Shown: positions 34,797-42,661, numbered from the stretch's first letter. The stretch is DNA of 64,000 bases from Streptococcus parasanguinis (GCF_023109675.1 NZ_JALDUR010000002.1:1-64000), one strand, 5' to 3'. The notes: a model not told the origin generated them from the sequence alone. Made by a program: numbers and translations.

Positions 34797-35581
34797 TGAA
34801 TGAAGAAATTACTTCTTGTGAAAAACATGGCTGTCAAATCTATCATGCAAAAGTGAAGATCAGTGGATCAGAACAGATCATTGAGATTTGTCCTGAATGT
34901 GAAAAAGAAGAAATCATGAAGATGGAATCTCTCTTGAGGCAAGAAGCGAAAATCAAAGCCCTCTTGTCTCACACTTATAAAGTATTTGAAAGAGAGAGCA
35001 TCTATTCTCAAGAGTTGAGCAATAAGACATTAGAGAATTATACAGCAGACAATTCAACTAATGAGCAAGCTCTGAACTTCATGAAACGGATGCTGAGGGA
35101 TTATCTGAAATTTGAAACAGGGAATGTGATCCTAAGTGGACCGCCTGGCATTGGAAAGAGCCATCTTTCTATTGGGTTAGCAAAAGCATTGAATGAGCAA
35201 TCAAAAGAATGTGAGAATCCCAAAAGCGTGATCTTCATCTCAACATCAGCCCTCTTCAATAGGATTGAAGAAAGCTTCAATGGTCGAGGAGACTTCACAG
35301 AGAATTACGCTGTGGACCTACTCAGCAAAGTTGACTTTCTCTTCTTGGACGATTTGGGGAAAGAAAGTAGCATGAGCGCCAATCTCAAAGAAGCGAATGA
35401 CTGGAGACAGCGAGTGCTGTTTAAAATCTTGGACAATCGTCAAACAACATTCTTCAACACTAACTTGTCAAGTAATGACATCAAAAAAATCTACAATCAA
35501 GCACTTGCTGACCGAATCTTCAAGGGAGCAAGCAAGCACATTTTTAAATTTCCTGAAGCTATGGAAAGTCGGAGGTATTAA
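34796..35581 (+). CDS. DnaC-like helicase loader
   Basis: A 261-residue AAA+ protein with an N-terminal zinc-binding region (CEKHGCQ, CPEC), Walker A GPPGIGKS (about 117-124), Walker B FLFLDDLG and sensor NTNLSS. It resembles DnaC/DnaI helicase loaders. The ATG overlaps the previous stop (TAATG). Confidence 0.9.
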   Translation: MNEEITSCEKHGCQIYHAKVKISGSEQIIEICPECEKEEIMKMESLLRQEAKIKALLSHTYKVFERESIYSQELSNKTLENYTADNSTNEQALNFMKRMLRDYLKFETGNVILSGPPGIGKSHLSIGLAKALNEQSKECENPKSVIFISTSALFNRIEESFNGRGDFTENYAVDLLSKVDFLFLDDLGKESSMSANLKEANDWRQRVLFKILDNRQTTFFNTNLSSNDIKKIYNQALADRIFKGASKHIFKFPEAMESRRY

Positions 35582-35585
35582 ACAA

Positions 35586-35918
35586 ATGGAAAACAACAAA
35601 CTAAAGGATCTAATTTCAAAAGTTCAAAAATGGTTCTATGACCGCAACTTACACACTCAAGAACCCAATAAACAGTTCCTGTTTTCAGAAGCTGCAAAAA
35701 CAGAAGATTATTTTGTATTGATGATGGATCAAGCTCTGGCATCTTATTTCAACCGTCAAGGCTACCAACTCAAAAGCGTAGTGCATGAATTGATGCGAAT
35801 CTCTCAAATGCTGAACTATGATTTTGTGGAATGTTTAAATAAAGCCTATGAAGAAATCAAGGACCGCAAAGGAAAATTGGTTGACGGAATTTGGATCAAG
35901 GAGGAAAGACTAAAATGA
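35586..35918 (+). CDS. MazG-like phage protein
   Basis: A 110-residue protein resembling the short MazG-like family of Gram-positive phages (ends KGKLVDGIWIKEERLK). MazG proteins hydrolyse NTPs, but the metal-binding ExxE motifs are not obvious. The ATG at 35586 follows the DnaC-like stop by four bases; the open frame upstream overlaps that gene. Confidence 0.65.
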   Translation: MENNKLKDLISKVQKWFYDRNLHTQEPNKQFLFSEAAKTEDYFVLMMDQALASYFNRQGYQLKSVVHELMRISQMLNYDFVECLNKAYEEIKDRKGKLVDGIWIKEERLK

Positions 35919-36187
35919 AAGAACGGTCATTTGAACAGATTTTAGAAGAGATGAATGATTCAGTGAATAAGCCAAATCACTACTGTGGTGAATTTGGTCT
36001 GGAATCCATTGATGTCATCCGGAATTTTGCAGGAAACCTGAAAGGGGTTCAGGGATTTTATTGGGGAAATGCTATCAAGTATCTATGTAGATTCCAGAAA
36101 AAGAATGGGCTTGAAGATTTAGATAAAGCTAAGAAATATCTTGAATGGCTTATTGAGGATTTGAAGACCAGCCATGAACAGGAGTGA
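35915..36187 (+). CDS. DUF3310 family protein
   Basis: A 90-residue phage protein with the DUF3310 signature: KPNHYCGEFGLESIDVI, then GNAIKYLCRFQKKNGLEDLDKAKKYLEWL. These are nucleotide-kinase-associated phage proteins of unknown function. ATGA overlap with the previous gene; the start follows AAGGAGG. Confidence 0.8.
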   Translation: MKERSFEQILEEMNDSVNKPNHYCGEFGLESIDVIRNFAGNLKGVQGFYWGNAIKYLCRFQKKNGLEDLDKAKKYLEWLIEDLKTSHEQE

Positions 36188-36191
36188 CAGC

Positions 36192-36545
36192 ATGAGAGAT
36201 TACACGAGAAATCAGATGGATCATTTCCGTCAACAATTGCAATTGTTGATCCTTGGTAAAGGATTGACACGCAAAGAACTCTCAAGAAAATTGAATAGAA
36301 ATCAGAACACAATTCAGCAGTGGATCACAAACAAAAATATAAAACCAGCTCATGTTCATGAATTGTGTAAGTTCTTCAATATTGATGAAAAGGCATTGAT
36401 GGGAGATCCAGAAGAATTGACAGATTATAGATTCTTTGATCAAGAGAAGTACATCTGTACAGCTCCACTAAAAGAATTGAGCAAAATCACAGGAAGAGAA
36501 GCTGTTCAGTTTAGGCTAGAAAGGGTAATTGAAGATGAAAAGTAA
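36192..36545 (+). CDS. XRE-type HTH protein
   Basis: A 117-residue protein with an N-terminal HTH (about 12-65; LTRKELSRKLNRNQNTIQQWI) and a short C-terminal part. The ATG at 36192 has CAGGAG nine bases upstream; an alternative start at 36174 would overlap the previous gene. Likely a phage transcription regulator. Confidence 0.65.
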   Translation: MRDYTRNQMDHFRQQLQLLILGKGLTRKELSRKLNRNQNTIQQWITNKNIKPAHVHELCKFFNIDEKALMGDPEELTDYRFFDQEKYICTAPLKELSKITGREAVQFRLERVIEDEK

Positions 36546-36819
36546 AATCAATTGGCTGATCATCAACTTGATCTCATTGGCAGTTATTTCACTGGTCATT
36601 GCTATCAATCTCAATTCTAGATTAGTAGATCAAGAGAACAAGATCAAAGATATGGAATGGACGATTCAGGAACATGAATTGAGCATCCAGAGATTAGCTG
36701 AACAGAATACTGCACAAGATACAATCTTGAATAAATTAAATCAAGAATATCAAATGCAGGAACGCAAGAAGGCAGAAGCGCTCAAGGAAGTCGCTGAAGT
36801 GAATAATGTCGGAGGATAA
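36535..36819 (+). CDS. Membrane-anchored coiled-coil protein
   Basis: A 94-residue protein with one membrane helix (about 5-25) and a heptad-rich tail (about 30-90). It overlaps the previous gene by 11 bases. Function unknown. The shape is like a small spanin, but it is in the replication region, not the lysis module. Confidence 0.55.
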   Translation: MKSKINWLIINLISLAVISLVIAINLNSRLVDQENKIKDMEWTIQEHELSIQRLAEQNTAQDTILNKLNQEYQMQERKKAEALKEVAEVNNVGG

Positions 36820-36821
36820 TA

Positions 36822-37232
36822 ATGATTAACAATGTGACTCTTATTGGTCGGTTGACCAGAGATGCAGAACTACGCTACACACCCAACAACATTGCAACTG
36901 CTCAATTCAACATTGCATGCAATCGCAATTTCAAAAACGCAAATGATGAATATGATGCAGATTTTATCAACTGTGTGATGTGGCGAGAACAAGCAGAACG
37001 CTTCTGCAATTGGACAAGAAAAGGAATGCTCGTGGGAATTGTTGGACGAATCCAAACAAGAAGTTACGAGAACCAGCAAGGACAACGTGTATATGTGACT
37101 GAAGTTGTCGCAGAAAATTTCCAAGTTCTTGAAAAACGTGACAATACCGCAAACCAAAACAGCATGACAGAACAGATGCCACCAAGCTTTGCAAGCCAAA
37201 TGGACATCACAGATGACAAATTACCATTCTAA
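36822..37232 (+). CDS. ssb: Single-stranded DNA-binding protein
   Basis: A 136-residue SSB with an OB-fold ([21 protein letters not shown], ...[12 protein letters not shown]) and the acidic C-terminal tip DDKLPF that recruits replication proteins. It coats ssDNA for the phage replisome. Confidence 0.94.
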   Translation: MINNVTLIGRLTRDAELRYTPNNIATAQFNIACNRNFKNANDEYDADFINCVMWREQAERFCNWTRKGMLVGIVGRIQTRSYENQQGQRVYVTEVVAENFQVLEKRDNTANQNSMTEQMPPSFASQMDITDDKLPF

Positions 37233-37265
37233 TAAAATCAAATATTGAAGAGGAGGATTTATAAA

Positions 37266-37961
37266 ATGGATGATTGTACTAAAGTTTTAGTGTATGGTAG
37301 CTTTGACGGGTTTGCTTATTCTACAGATGATTCGCTATTAATTAGTGTAGTTCTTGATGGTGGCGAAAAAGTAGAAATACCAGAAGAGTTTATTGTAAGC
37401 GCAGATCAAATGGTCAATAAATATAAAATTAAACTAAAAGACGTTATCGCACGAATTGAAAAGTTTGATCTTGCAACTAAAGCAGTATGGATCAATGAAA
37501 TTTTGAATAAACTTGGAAGTGATTATGGGCTGTATAAATATTATGCAGGGTATAAACAAGGAAAGTTTGATGGTGCTATTGAACGTGAGGAAGTCACAGT
37601 ACCGCAGTTTGTGGCGGATTTTATCAGAGAACAGAAAAAGCTAGGTCATACACTATCCTACTCAATAGATGCATGCATGTCTGATAGAGTTGCAGAATGG
37701 TATTGGGATAACTCTGAGTTATTTGCCCGTGCATGGATTGATGGATATGAGGTTGAGAAAAAGCGGTATTTAGTGAAGATTAAACGAGTCGGAGATGTGT
37801 CTTTCCTTAATCACGATTTACAAAGTGATTCGTGGTTAATCAATAACGGAGATAATGGCAAACTTTTTAAAACACACCACACCCGCAAAGAATTGGAAAA
37901 AGCCGGATTCGGTTGGGTGTTTGAATGTCTGGGTGTTGAGATTGAGGAGGTGAAGGGATAA
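37266..37961 (+). CDS. DUF1642 family protein
   Basis: A 231-residue phage protein with the DUF1642 pattern: VPQFVADFI in the middle, ARAWIDGYEVEKKRYLVK, and FGWVFECLGVEIEEV at the end. Function unknown. A second, shorter DUF1642 protein is encoded at 41149. The ATG at 37266 follows GAGGAGG. Confidence 0.8.
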   Translation: MDDCTKVLVYGSFDGFAYSTDDSLLISVVLDGGEKVEIPEEFIVSADQMVNKYKIKLKDVIARIEKFDLATKAVWINEILNKLGSDYGLYKYYAGYKQGKFDGAIEREEVTVPQFVADFIREQKKLGHTLSYSIDACMSDRVAEWYWDNSELFARAWIDGYEVEKKRYLVKIKRVGDVSFLNHDLQSDSWLINNGDNGKLFKTHHTRKELEKAGFGWVFECLGVEIEEVKG

Positions 37962-38407
37962 TGCCAAATTGGGCCGAAGGATCTCTTAAATTAAGAGGGA
38001 GAAGCGAAAATATTGCATCAGCATTGAAAGAAATGCTATTAAGCGACACTGTAACACTAACAGATGAATATGATGGCACTCTACTTATATTCAACAGCAC
38101 AGGTCCCTATTTTTACATCAATGGGACAAGACGAGCGTTTATCAATCAAAAACAAATAGAAGTTTGGCTTGAAGAAAAATTTTGTACCATTGAACTGGAT
38201 AATTTCAAGCAAGCGTGGAGTGCTATTCCAGAAAATTATCAAGAAATTTCAAGTAAGTTTGATGTTGATATTAAAATTTTTACGTTTGAGTGTGGCATAG
38301 AATTCACACAGGAAATTGAAATTTCCAAAGGTGAAATTATCAAAGATGTTTGTCTTGAATACGTTGATTATCAATGGGAAGTTCCATTCAGTAATTTAGG
38401 AGGTTGA
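37961..38407 (+). CDS. MPNW-type phage protein (Api92-like N-terminus)
   Basis: A 148-residue protein starting MPNWAEGSLKLRG, as in the Api92/DUF1281-like proteins of phages and plasmids, which share that MPNW start. Function unknown. It overlaps the previous stop (TAATG). Confidence 0.6.
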   Translation: MPNWAEGSLKLRGRSENIASALKEMLLSDTVTLTDEYDGTLLIFNSTGPYFYINGTRRAFINQKQIEVWLEEKFCTIELDNFKQAWSAIPENYQEISSKFDVDIKIFTFECGIEFTQEIEISKGEIIKDVCLEYVDYQWEVPFSNLGG

Positions 38408-38410
38408 GGG

Positions 38411-38461
38411 ATGAAACAGCCTGAACGATACCAATCTAGATACTTCATACCTGAAAGATGA
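38411..38461 (+). CDS. Possible 16-residue peptide
   Basis: MKQPERYQSRYFIPER from an ATG placed eight bases after GGAGG. It could be a tiny gene, or the stub of a longer gene cut by a stop. The next gene has its own AAGGAG site. Confidence 0.35.
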   Translation: MKQPERYQSRYFIPER

Positions 38462-38474
38462 AAAGGAGAACTAG

Positions 38475-39266
38475 TTGAAAAAAATGATTACATGGGCACT
38501 TTTTGACAGTGGAAATGGTAGCTATACAAAAGGGGTTAAGGAACTAAATGAAAAAGGTTTATGCAATATTGATGTATATCCAATAGGGATAGATATTGAG
38601 AAAAGAAATAATCACTTTATAAATTTGAATCTTGCTGATTATAGTCGCCTGTTTGGGGATAATACCTTGTTTAATACTTTGGATAAGCTACCAAAGCCAG
38701 ATCTAATCATAGCAAGTCCTCCTTGTGAAAGCTGGTCGAATGCAAGCGCAATGACCGGAGGAAATGCTTGCTGGAAACAAGAGGATTTATCAGACAGTCT
38801 GTTCACTCCTCAGAAAGAAGCCAGTATGTTTACAATAAGAAATGCCTATGATTATGAAGAAGCTTATATCAATTACAAATATGATCGTCAATTCATGAAG
38901 AGAATCAACGGGGAATTATGTGCTTTTAACACCATTGAAATCATCAAGCGTTATAAGCCTATGTATTTTGTAATTGAAAATCCAGCAAGTGGCCGCTTAT
39001 GGAAATATATCGATGAGGTCATAGGTTTTAAACTGCCCTACCTAAATCTTACAAGGTATAACAATTATGATTACCCATTACAGAAACCAACGAAATTTGC
39101 AAGCAATCTATATTTAGGTTTAAAGAACGACATTATCAAGCAAGAAATTGAATGGGGAAATTTTTCCAAATCATACAATGAACGTTCTAACATCCCGCAA
39201 AAACTAGTTATTGAGATATTTACAAAAATTTATAAAGATTTTTTGAGACTACAACTGAGCACATAA
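38475..39266 (+). CDS. Cytosine-5 DNA methyltransferase-like phage protein
   Basis: A 263-residue protein with a class I methyltransferase layout: an AdoMet-binding start (LFDSGNGSYTKG), the catalytic motif IV SPPCESWS (Cys84) and motif VI IENPASG (Glu168). It lacks an obvious target-recognition domain and the QRR motif VIII, so target and activity are uncertain. No restriction gene is nearby, so it may protect phage DNA. The likely start is TTG at 38475, at good spacing from AAGGAG; the ATG at 38484 is too far. Confidence 0.75.
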   Translation: MKKMITWALFDSGNGSYTKGVKELNEKGLCNIDVYPIGIDIEKRNNHFINLNLADYSRLFGDNTLFNTLDKLPKPDLIIASPPCESWSNASAMTGGNACWKQEDLSDSLFTPQKEASMFTIRNAYDYEEAYINYKYDRQFMKRINGELCAFNTIEIIKRYKPMYFVIENPASGRLWKYIDEVIGFKLPYLNLTRYNNYDYPLQKPTKFASNLYLGLKNDIIKQEIEWGNFSKSYNERSNIPQKLVIEIFTKIYKDFLRLQLST

Positions 39267-39286
39267 CAGAAACGGAGTAGTATTTG

Positions 39287-39388
39287 ATGGAATTACAAGA
39301 TTTTATATTCACACTTTTCTCAATCATTTGGGGAGCTGGCTTCCTGTGGGCCTTCAGTGTAGTTTTTAAAACCAGGAGAAAGAAATGA
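39287..39388 (+). CDS. Small hydrophobic protein
   Basis: A 33-residue protein with a single membrane helix (about 5-27) and a basic tail RRKK. It has a CGGAG site upstream and an ATGA overlap with the next gene. Function unknown. Confidence 0.5.
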   Translation: MELQDFIFTLFSIIWGAGFLWAFSVVFKTRRKK

Positions 39389-39558
39389 AGATGTATGTTG
39401 TAAGAAAATATCATGGACACGCAAGCTGGATTGATCCTAAGCATTTAGCTGAATACACTGAAGCTGAATTTGAAACAAGACATGAAGCACTTGCTCACTG
39501 TGAAAGACTAAAAGGGAAAGGGATAGTAGAAATCTATCAAAGAGAGGTTATTGAATGA
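39385..39558 (+). CDS. Hypothetical phage protein
   Basis: A 57-residue charged protein (MKMYVVRKYHGHASWIDPKH at the start). The AGGAG site and four-base overlaps with both neighbours support it. I do not recognise a family. Confidence 0.6.
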   Translation: MKMYVVRKYHGHASWIDPKHLAEYTEAEFETRHEALAHCERLKGKGIVEIYQREVIE

Positions 39559-39959
39559 AAAAATTAAACAATAGAGAATTGTTTAACCTTGATCAAGAAT
39601 TATTTAATTTTCGTGGAATTGACAGGGCAATCTGGACACGCAAAGCAGAATTGATGGCAAAGAACGGTGATGATCTTGTTGGTGGCGGTAAGTCTGGCAT
39701 CAGCAAGCCAACAGAAAACACAGTGATGAAATTCGCCACTGATGTGACTCTGAAGAATCTTGAGCTGTTCAAAGAGACTGTTGAATCCTTTAAGAAGCAA
39801 CTGACAGGAGAACAGCTTGACATCTTCTACCTAAGATGGGGACAAGCAAATCTTGATTGGGAAGAAATTGCAGAAAAGCAATTTGTCAGCAATGCCACGA
39901 TTTACCGCAAGCGTGCTGGCATCTTGGAAACGTATGCCAGAATGAAAGGTGTACTATAA
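39555..39959 (+). CDS. ArpU family late transcription regulator
   Basis: A 134-residue protein of the ArpU family, phage regulators of the late operon in Gram-positives. The C-terminal half has a sigma-region-4-like HTH (FYLRWGQANLDWEEIAEKQFVSNATIYRKR). It lies between early and late genes. A dyad that recurs before the late genes starts two bases after its stop, so it is the natural candidate to bind that dyad. Confidence 0.85.
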   Translation: MKKLNNRELFNLDQELFNFRGIDRAIWTRKAELMAKNGDDLVGGGKSGISKPTENTVMKFATDVTLKNLELFKETVESFKKQLTGEQLDIFYLRWGQANLDWEEIAEKQFVSNATIYRKRAGILETYARMKGVL

Positions 39960-39961
39960 AT

Positions 39962-40008
39962 TGAGAATATAAGTTATTGTATTCTCACACAAAATAAAAT
40001 ACTATAAT
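39962..40008 (+). promoter_or_regulatory. Late-type promoter 1 with TGAGAA-N14-TTCTCA dyad
   Basis: TGAGAA (39962-39967) and TTCTCA (39982-39987) form a dyad, then 15 bases, then TATAAT (40003-40008). It aligns over 48 positions with the promoter at 42088, with 39 identical. No standard -35. Confidence 0.7.
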
Positions 40009-40059
40009 CTTGTTCATGATAAGCACATCATGGATGAGAGGGTCTCCTAATAGTGGTTA

Positions 40060-40130
40060 GGGAGTTAGCTCAAAAGGTTAGAGCATGCTGGCGGAAAACA
40101 GCAGATGCAGGTTCGATTCCTGTACTCCCA
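40060..40130 (+). other. tRNA-like sequence, degenerate
   Basis: A cloverleaf can be drawn: acceptor GGGAGT/ACTCCC (6 bp), T8-A9, D-arm GCTC/GAGC, anticodon stem TGCTG/CAGCA, T-arm GCAGG-TTCGATT-CCTGT. But the anticodon loop has eight bases (GCGGAAAA) and no T at position 33, and the variable loop has only three. So it is not a normal tRNA. It lies in the leader between promoter 39962 and the integrase-like gene. Confidence 0.6.
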
Positions 40131-40172
40131 ATTCCTTATGAAATCAATTTTAATATAGAGAGGGGGAAGCGT

Positions 40173-40715
40173 ATGGAAGAGGTCTCACCCATAAAAGATA
40201 CAGATGACATCCAAGCCATGAAAGACTATCTGAGAAAATGGAATGAAATGTATTACATGTTATTCATCACTGGTCTCAATACAGGTTTGCGAGTCGGTGA
40301 CATCCTCACACTCAAAGTCAAAGATGTTCAGGGATGGCACATCAAACTACGAGAGAGAAAGACTGGCAAGCAGATTTCTCGTAGGATGACAAAAGAGTTG
40401 AAACGAGAAATGAGGAAGTATGTTGAAGGGAAGCCATTCCATCATTTTCTATTTAAGAGCAGGCAAGGAGGAAACAAGGCCATCACTCGTGAACGAGCCT
40501 ACCAGATCATTCACGAGGCTGCTGAAGAATTGGGCATTGATAACGTGGGAACGCACACGATGCGCAAAACATTTGGATATAAATACTATAACAAAACAAA
40601 GGATGTAGGCACACTACAGAAGATGTTCAATCATTCATCTCCAGCGATTACGCTGAGATACATTGGAATTGAACAAGCTGAATTAGATGATGCCTTGAGA
40701 AACTTTGTTATTTAA
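40173..40715 (+). CDS. Short tyrosine-recombinase-like protein
   Basis: A 180-residue protein that is only the catalytic domain of a tyrosine recombinase: Arg40 (TGLRVGD), His128 and Arg131 (HTMRKT), His154 (NHSS), Tyr163 (RYIG) are all present. It has no arm- or core-binding domain. Such second integrase-like genes occur after arpU in streptococcal siphophages; role unknown. The ATG at 40173 follows GAGGGGG; the frame is open to 40053 but that runs through the tRNA-like sequence. Confidence 0.82.
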   Translation: MEEVSPIKDTDDIQAMKDYLRKWNEMYYMLFITGLNTGLRVGDILTLKVKDVQGWHIKLRERKTGKQISRRMTKELKREMRKYVEGKPFHHFLFKSRQGGNKAITRERAYQIIHEAAEELGIDNVGTHTMRKTFGYKYYNKTKDVGTLQKMFNHSSPAITLRYIGIEQAELDDALRNFVI

Positions 40716-40855
40716 TTTTTTATATTTTTGACATTAACATAATGAGTTAAGCATAAGCTAGAAAAAGAGAAACGAATGAAAGCCATATTCTAAAAGGATT
40801 TCAGAAACAAGGCGAGCTTAACAAAATATAAGATATGTGAAAGTGAGGGTGAAAA

Positions 40856-41152
40856 ATGGCTACTGCAAAAAGAACATCAGATATAACTGTGGCACTTTAT
40901 GAATGGAATGAATTGACAACCAGAGATATCTATGAAGACGATAAAGAAATATTTGGGGATGGATTTGATTTTGTTTGGAATGGTAAAACTCCAGAAATTG
41001 ACGAGGAAGTTCTTGTATACAATCCAAAGACCCAAGAGATAACCACTGACATCTGGATTGATTTTGGGAACGGTGTTGGATTTGAAAACACTTATGAAGA
41101 TACAGTATTCTGGATGAGTTATCCAAAACCACCAAAGGAGATGGAAGAATGA
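40856..41152 (+). CDS. DUF551-like phage protein
   Basis: A 98-residue acidic protein whose C-terminus (VFWMSYPKPPKEMEE) and middle (EEVLVYNPKTQEI) resemble DUF551 proteins. Function unknown. The 140 bases before it hold no ORF that I can support; TTGACA at 40729 may be a -35. Confidence 0.55.
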   Translation: MATAKRTSDITVALYEWNELTTRDIYEDDKEIFGDGFDFVWNGKTPEIDEEVLVYNPKTQEITTDIWIDFGNGVGFENTYEDTVFWMSYPKPPKEMEE

Positions 41153-41646
41153 ATAAACAAGAGTTGATAAAACGTATTTCGGAGCTGCCTTATTCAGAAG
41201 GTCCTATAGCAGATATAGTCACAGTAAATAGAAATTGGATATTGGAATCTATAGAACAACTAGACAAACCACAGGAAGTCCCAGTCCCGCAGTTTGTGGC
41301 GGATTATATTAAATATGCCATAGAGAATGATTGGGATTTTCAAGATTTATTTAAGGGTATAGAAGACGAAGAAGATGAAGAACTTCTGAGATGGGTTTAT
41401 CACGAACGTAATCAAGAAACGCTTGCTGCCGCTTGGATCAATGGCTACACAGTTGAGAAAGAGAAACGGTATATAGTGAAGATGAGTGCAACAAAGCAAC
41501 CGCTATTTTATAATAATATGTACGAGAAAACATTCTTTTCTTTAGGAGATTTAGCTACTCGATTTACACGCAAACAACTTGAAGGGCTTGGATTGGGTTG
41601 GGTGTTTGATTGCCCAGGAATTGAGATTGAGGAGGTAACGGAATGA
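41149..41646 (+). CDS. DUF1642 family protein (second copy)
   Basis: A 165-residue protein with VPQFVADYI, LAAAWINGYTVEKEKRYIVKM and GLGWVFDCPGIEIEEV, the same signature blocks as the product of 37266. It overlaps both neighbours by four bases. Confidence 0.8.
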   Translation: MNKQELIKRISELPYSEGPIADIVTVNRNWILESIEQLDKPQEVPVPQFVADYIKYAIENDWDFQDLFKGIEDEEDEELLRWVYHERNQETLAAAWINGYTVEKEKRYIVKMSATKQPLFYNNMYEKTFFSLGDLATRFTRKQLEGLGLGWVFDCPGIEIEEVTE

Positions 41647-42083
41647 ATACAAAATTTAGAGCATGGGACGAAGAAAAACAAAAAATGTTTTACAGGGTCA
41701 TGGTAGGCAATTGTGATCAAAATGATGAAAACCGTAATTGTCCAGTAGTCTACTATGAAGGCAGTGGATGGAAGCACTTCGAAGATTTGAAATGCATCAC
41801 TCAGTCAACACGCACTTATGACAAAGAAGGCAGAGAGATTTTTGTAGGAGATGTTCTTCAAATTGATTTTGTAAAAGCTATTGTCCGCTTTGGAAAGTAT
41901 CGCTACTATGAAGAAAAGAAAGTACTCTCTGGAAATGGTTTTTATCTTGAATGTCTAAATGTCATTGACCCAGATTGTATTTCACCTTATGAACCAGATG
42001 TATTGGATAAAGCTGAAATCATTGGGAACATTTTCGAGAACCCAACATTAGAATATCATTTCATAGGATTGAGACCAAAATAA
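41643..42083 (+). CDS. YopX family protein
   Basis: A 146-residue protein starting MNTKFRAWDEEKQKMFY with LTQSTRTYDKEGREIFVGD-like and PEVLDKAEIIGNIFENP-like blocks, as in YopX of phage SPbeta. Function unknown. It is the last gene before the late promoter. Confidence 0.85.
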   Translation: MNTKFRAWDEEKQKMFYRVMVGNCDQNDENRNCPVVYYEGSGWKHFEDLKCITQSTRTYDKEGREIFVGDVLQIDFVKAIVRFGKYRYYEEKKVLSGNGFYLECLNVIDPDCISPYEPDVLDKAEIIGNIFENPTLEYHFIGLRPK

Positions 42084-42087
42084 AAGA

Positions 42088-42134
42088 TGAGAAAATAAAC
42101 TCTTGTTTTCTCACATAAAATAAAATATTATGAT
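42088..42134 (+). promoter_or_regulatory. Late promoter 2 with TGAGAA-N14-TTCTCA dyad
   Basis: TGAGAA (42088-42093), 14 bases, TTCTCA (42108-42113), 15 bases, TATGAT (42129-42134): same geometry as the promoter after arpU. It lies in front of all packaging and structural genes. Confidence 0.7.
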
Positions 42135-42157
42135 AGCATAGCTTTCAAGTATGAGAG

Positions 42158-42188
42158 GGACAGCCAATCAGTTTGGTCTGTCCTTTTT
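42158..42188 (+). terminator. Intrinsic terminator in the late leader
   Basis: GGACAG-CCAA (42158-42167) pairs with TTGG-T-CTGTCC (42173-42183) with one bulged T, followed by five T. It lies about 20 bases after the predicted start from the promoter at 42088 and just before the HNH ribosome-binding site, so late transcription would need readthrough. Confidence 0.75.
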
Positions 42189-42204
42189 GTGTGAGGAGGA
42201 TTAT

Positions 42205-42537
42205 ATGTATAACAAAATTGTCAGACCTTCTTTGAAGACAAAGAAGTGGGAGAAGTTCAGAGATAAGATTCTAAGGAAATATAATTATCTATGTCAAGAG
42301 AGTTTGAGATATGGAATATCAGAACCAGCTGAAATGGTTCATCATATTTTTCCAGTGTCCGAATATCCTGAACTAGAATTCCAAGAATGGAATTGTTTAC
42401 CTCTCACTAACAAACGACACAATACTTTTCATGACAGAAAGAATGATAAAGTTATTGGTCAAGGAATTTTTTGGCAAAAGAAACGAAAAAGGGAATTTTT
42501 AAATTTTTACAAAAATCGAAAAAATGAAATTTTGTAA
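42205..42537 (+). CDS. Phage HNH endonuclease
   Basis: A 110-residue HNH nuclease with the first His pair at 46-47 (MVHHIFPV), Asn63 in the middle (EWNCLPLT) and the final His at 72/76 (KRHNTFHD). HNH proteins beside terminase genes in cos-type phages assist cos cleavage with TerL. The ATG at 42205 follows GAGGAGG. Confidence 0.88.
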   Translation: MYNKIVRPSLKTKKWEKFRDKILRKYNYLCQESLRYGISEPAEMVHHIFPVSEYPELEFQEWNCLPLTNKRHNTFHDRKNDKVIGQGIFWQKKRKREFLNFYKNRKNEIL

Positions 42538-42538
42538 A

Positions 42539-42661
42539 AATCGAAATTTTCAATTTTTCAATTTTTGAATTTTTCGATTATCCCCCCCATCAAAAAAAAA
42601 TTTTTCTCGAGCGTCTGGGAACCGGTGAAGGGAACTTTTTCCAAGTCGGAGGCCTCCAGAC
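42539..42661. promoter_or_regulatory. Candidate cos/packaging region
   Basis: Between HNH and terS: a 15-bp inverted repeat with two mismatches (42539-42553, 42565-42579), then C7 (42582-42588), A9 and T5, then an outer dyad GTCTGG/CCAGAC (42613-42618, 42656-42661) with the palindrome GGAGGCCTCC (42648-42657). No gene is visible in this 171-base gap. Its place fits cos, but the cut site cannot be read. Confidence 0.45.

Noticed and set aside
36535-36819. Phage spanin
   Set aside because: Shape is similar, but Gram-positive phages have no need of a spanin and the gene is in the replication region.
40060-40130. Functional tRNA gene
   Set aside because: The anticodon loop has eight bases and no T33, and acceptor spacing is one base off; listed as tRNA-like only.
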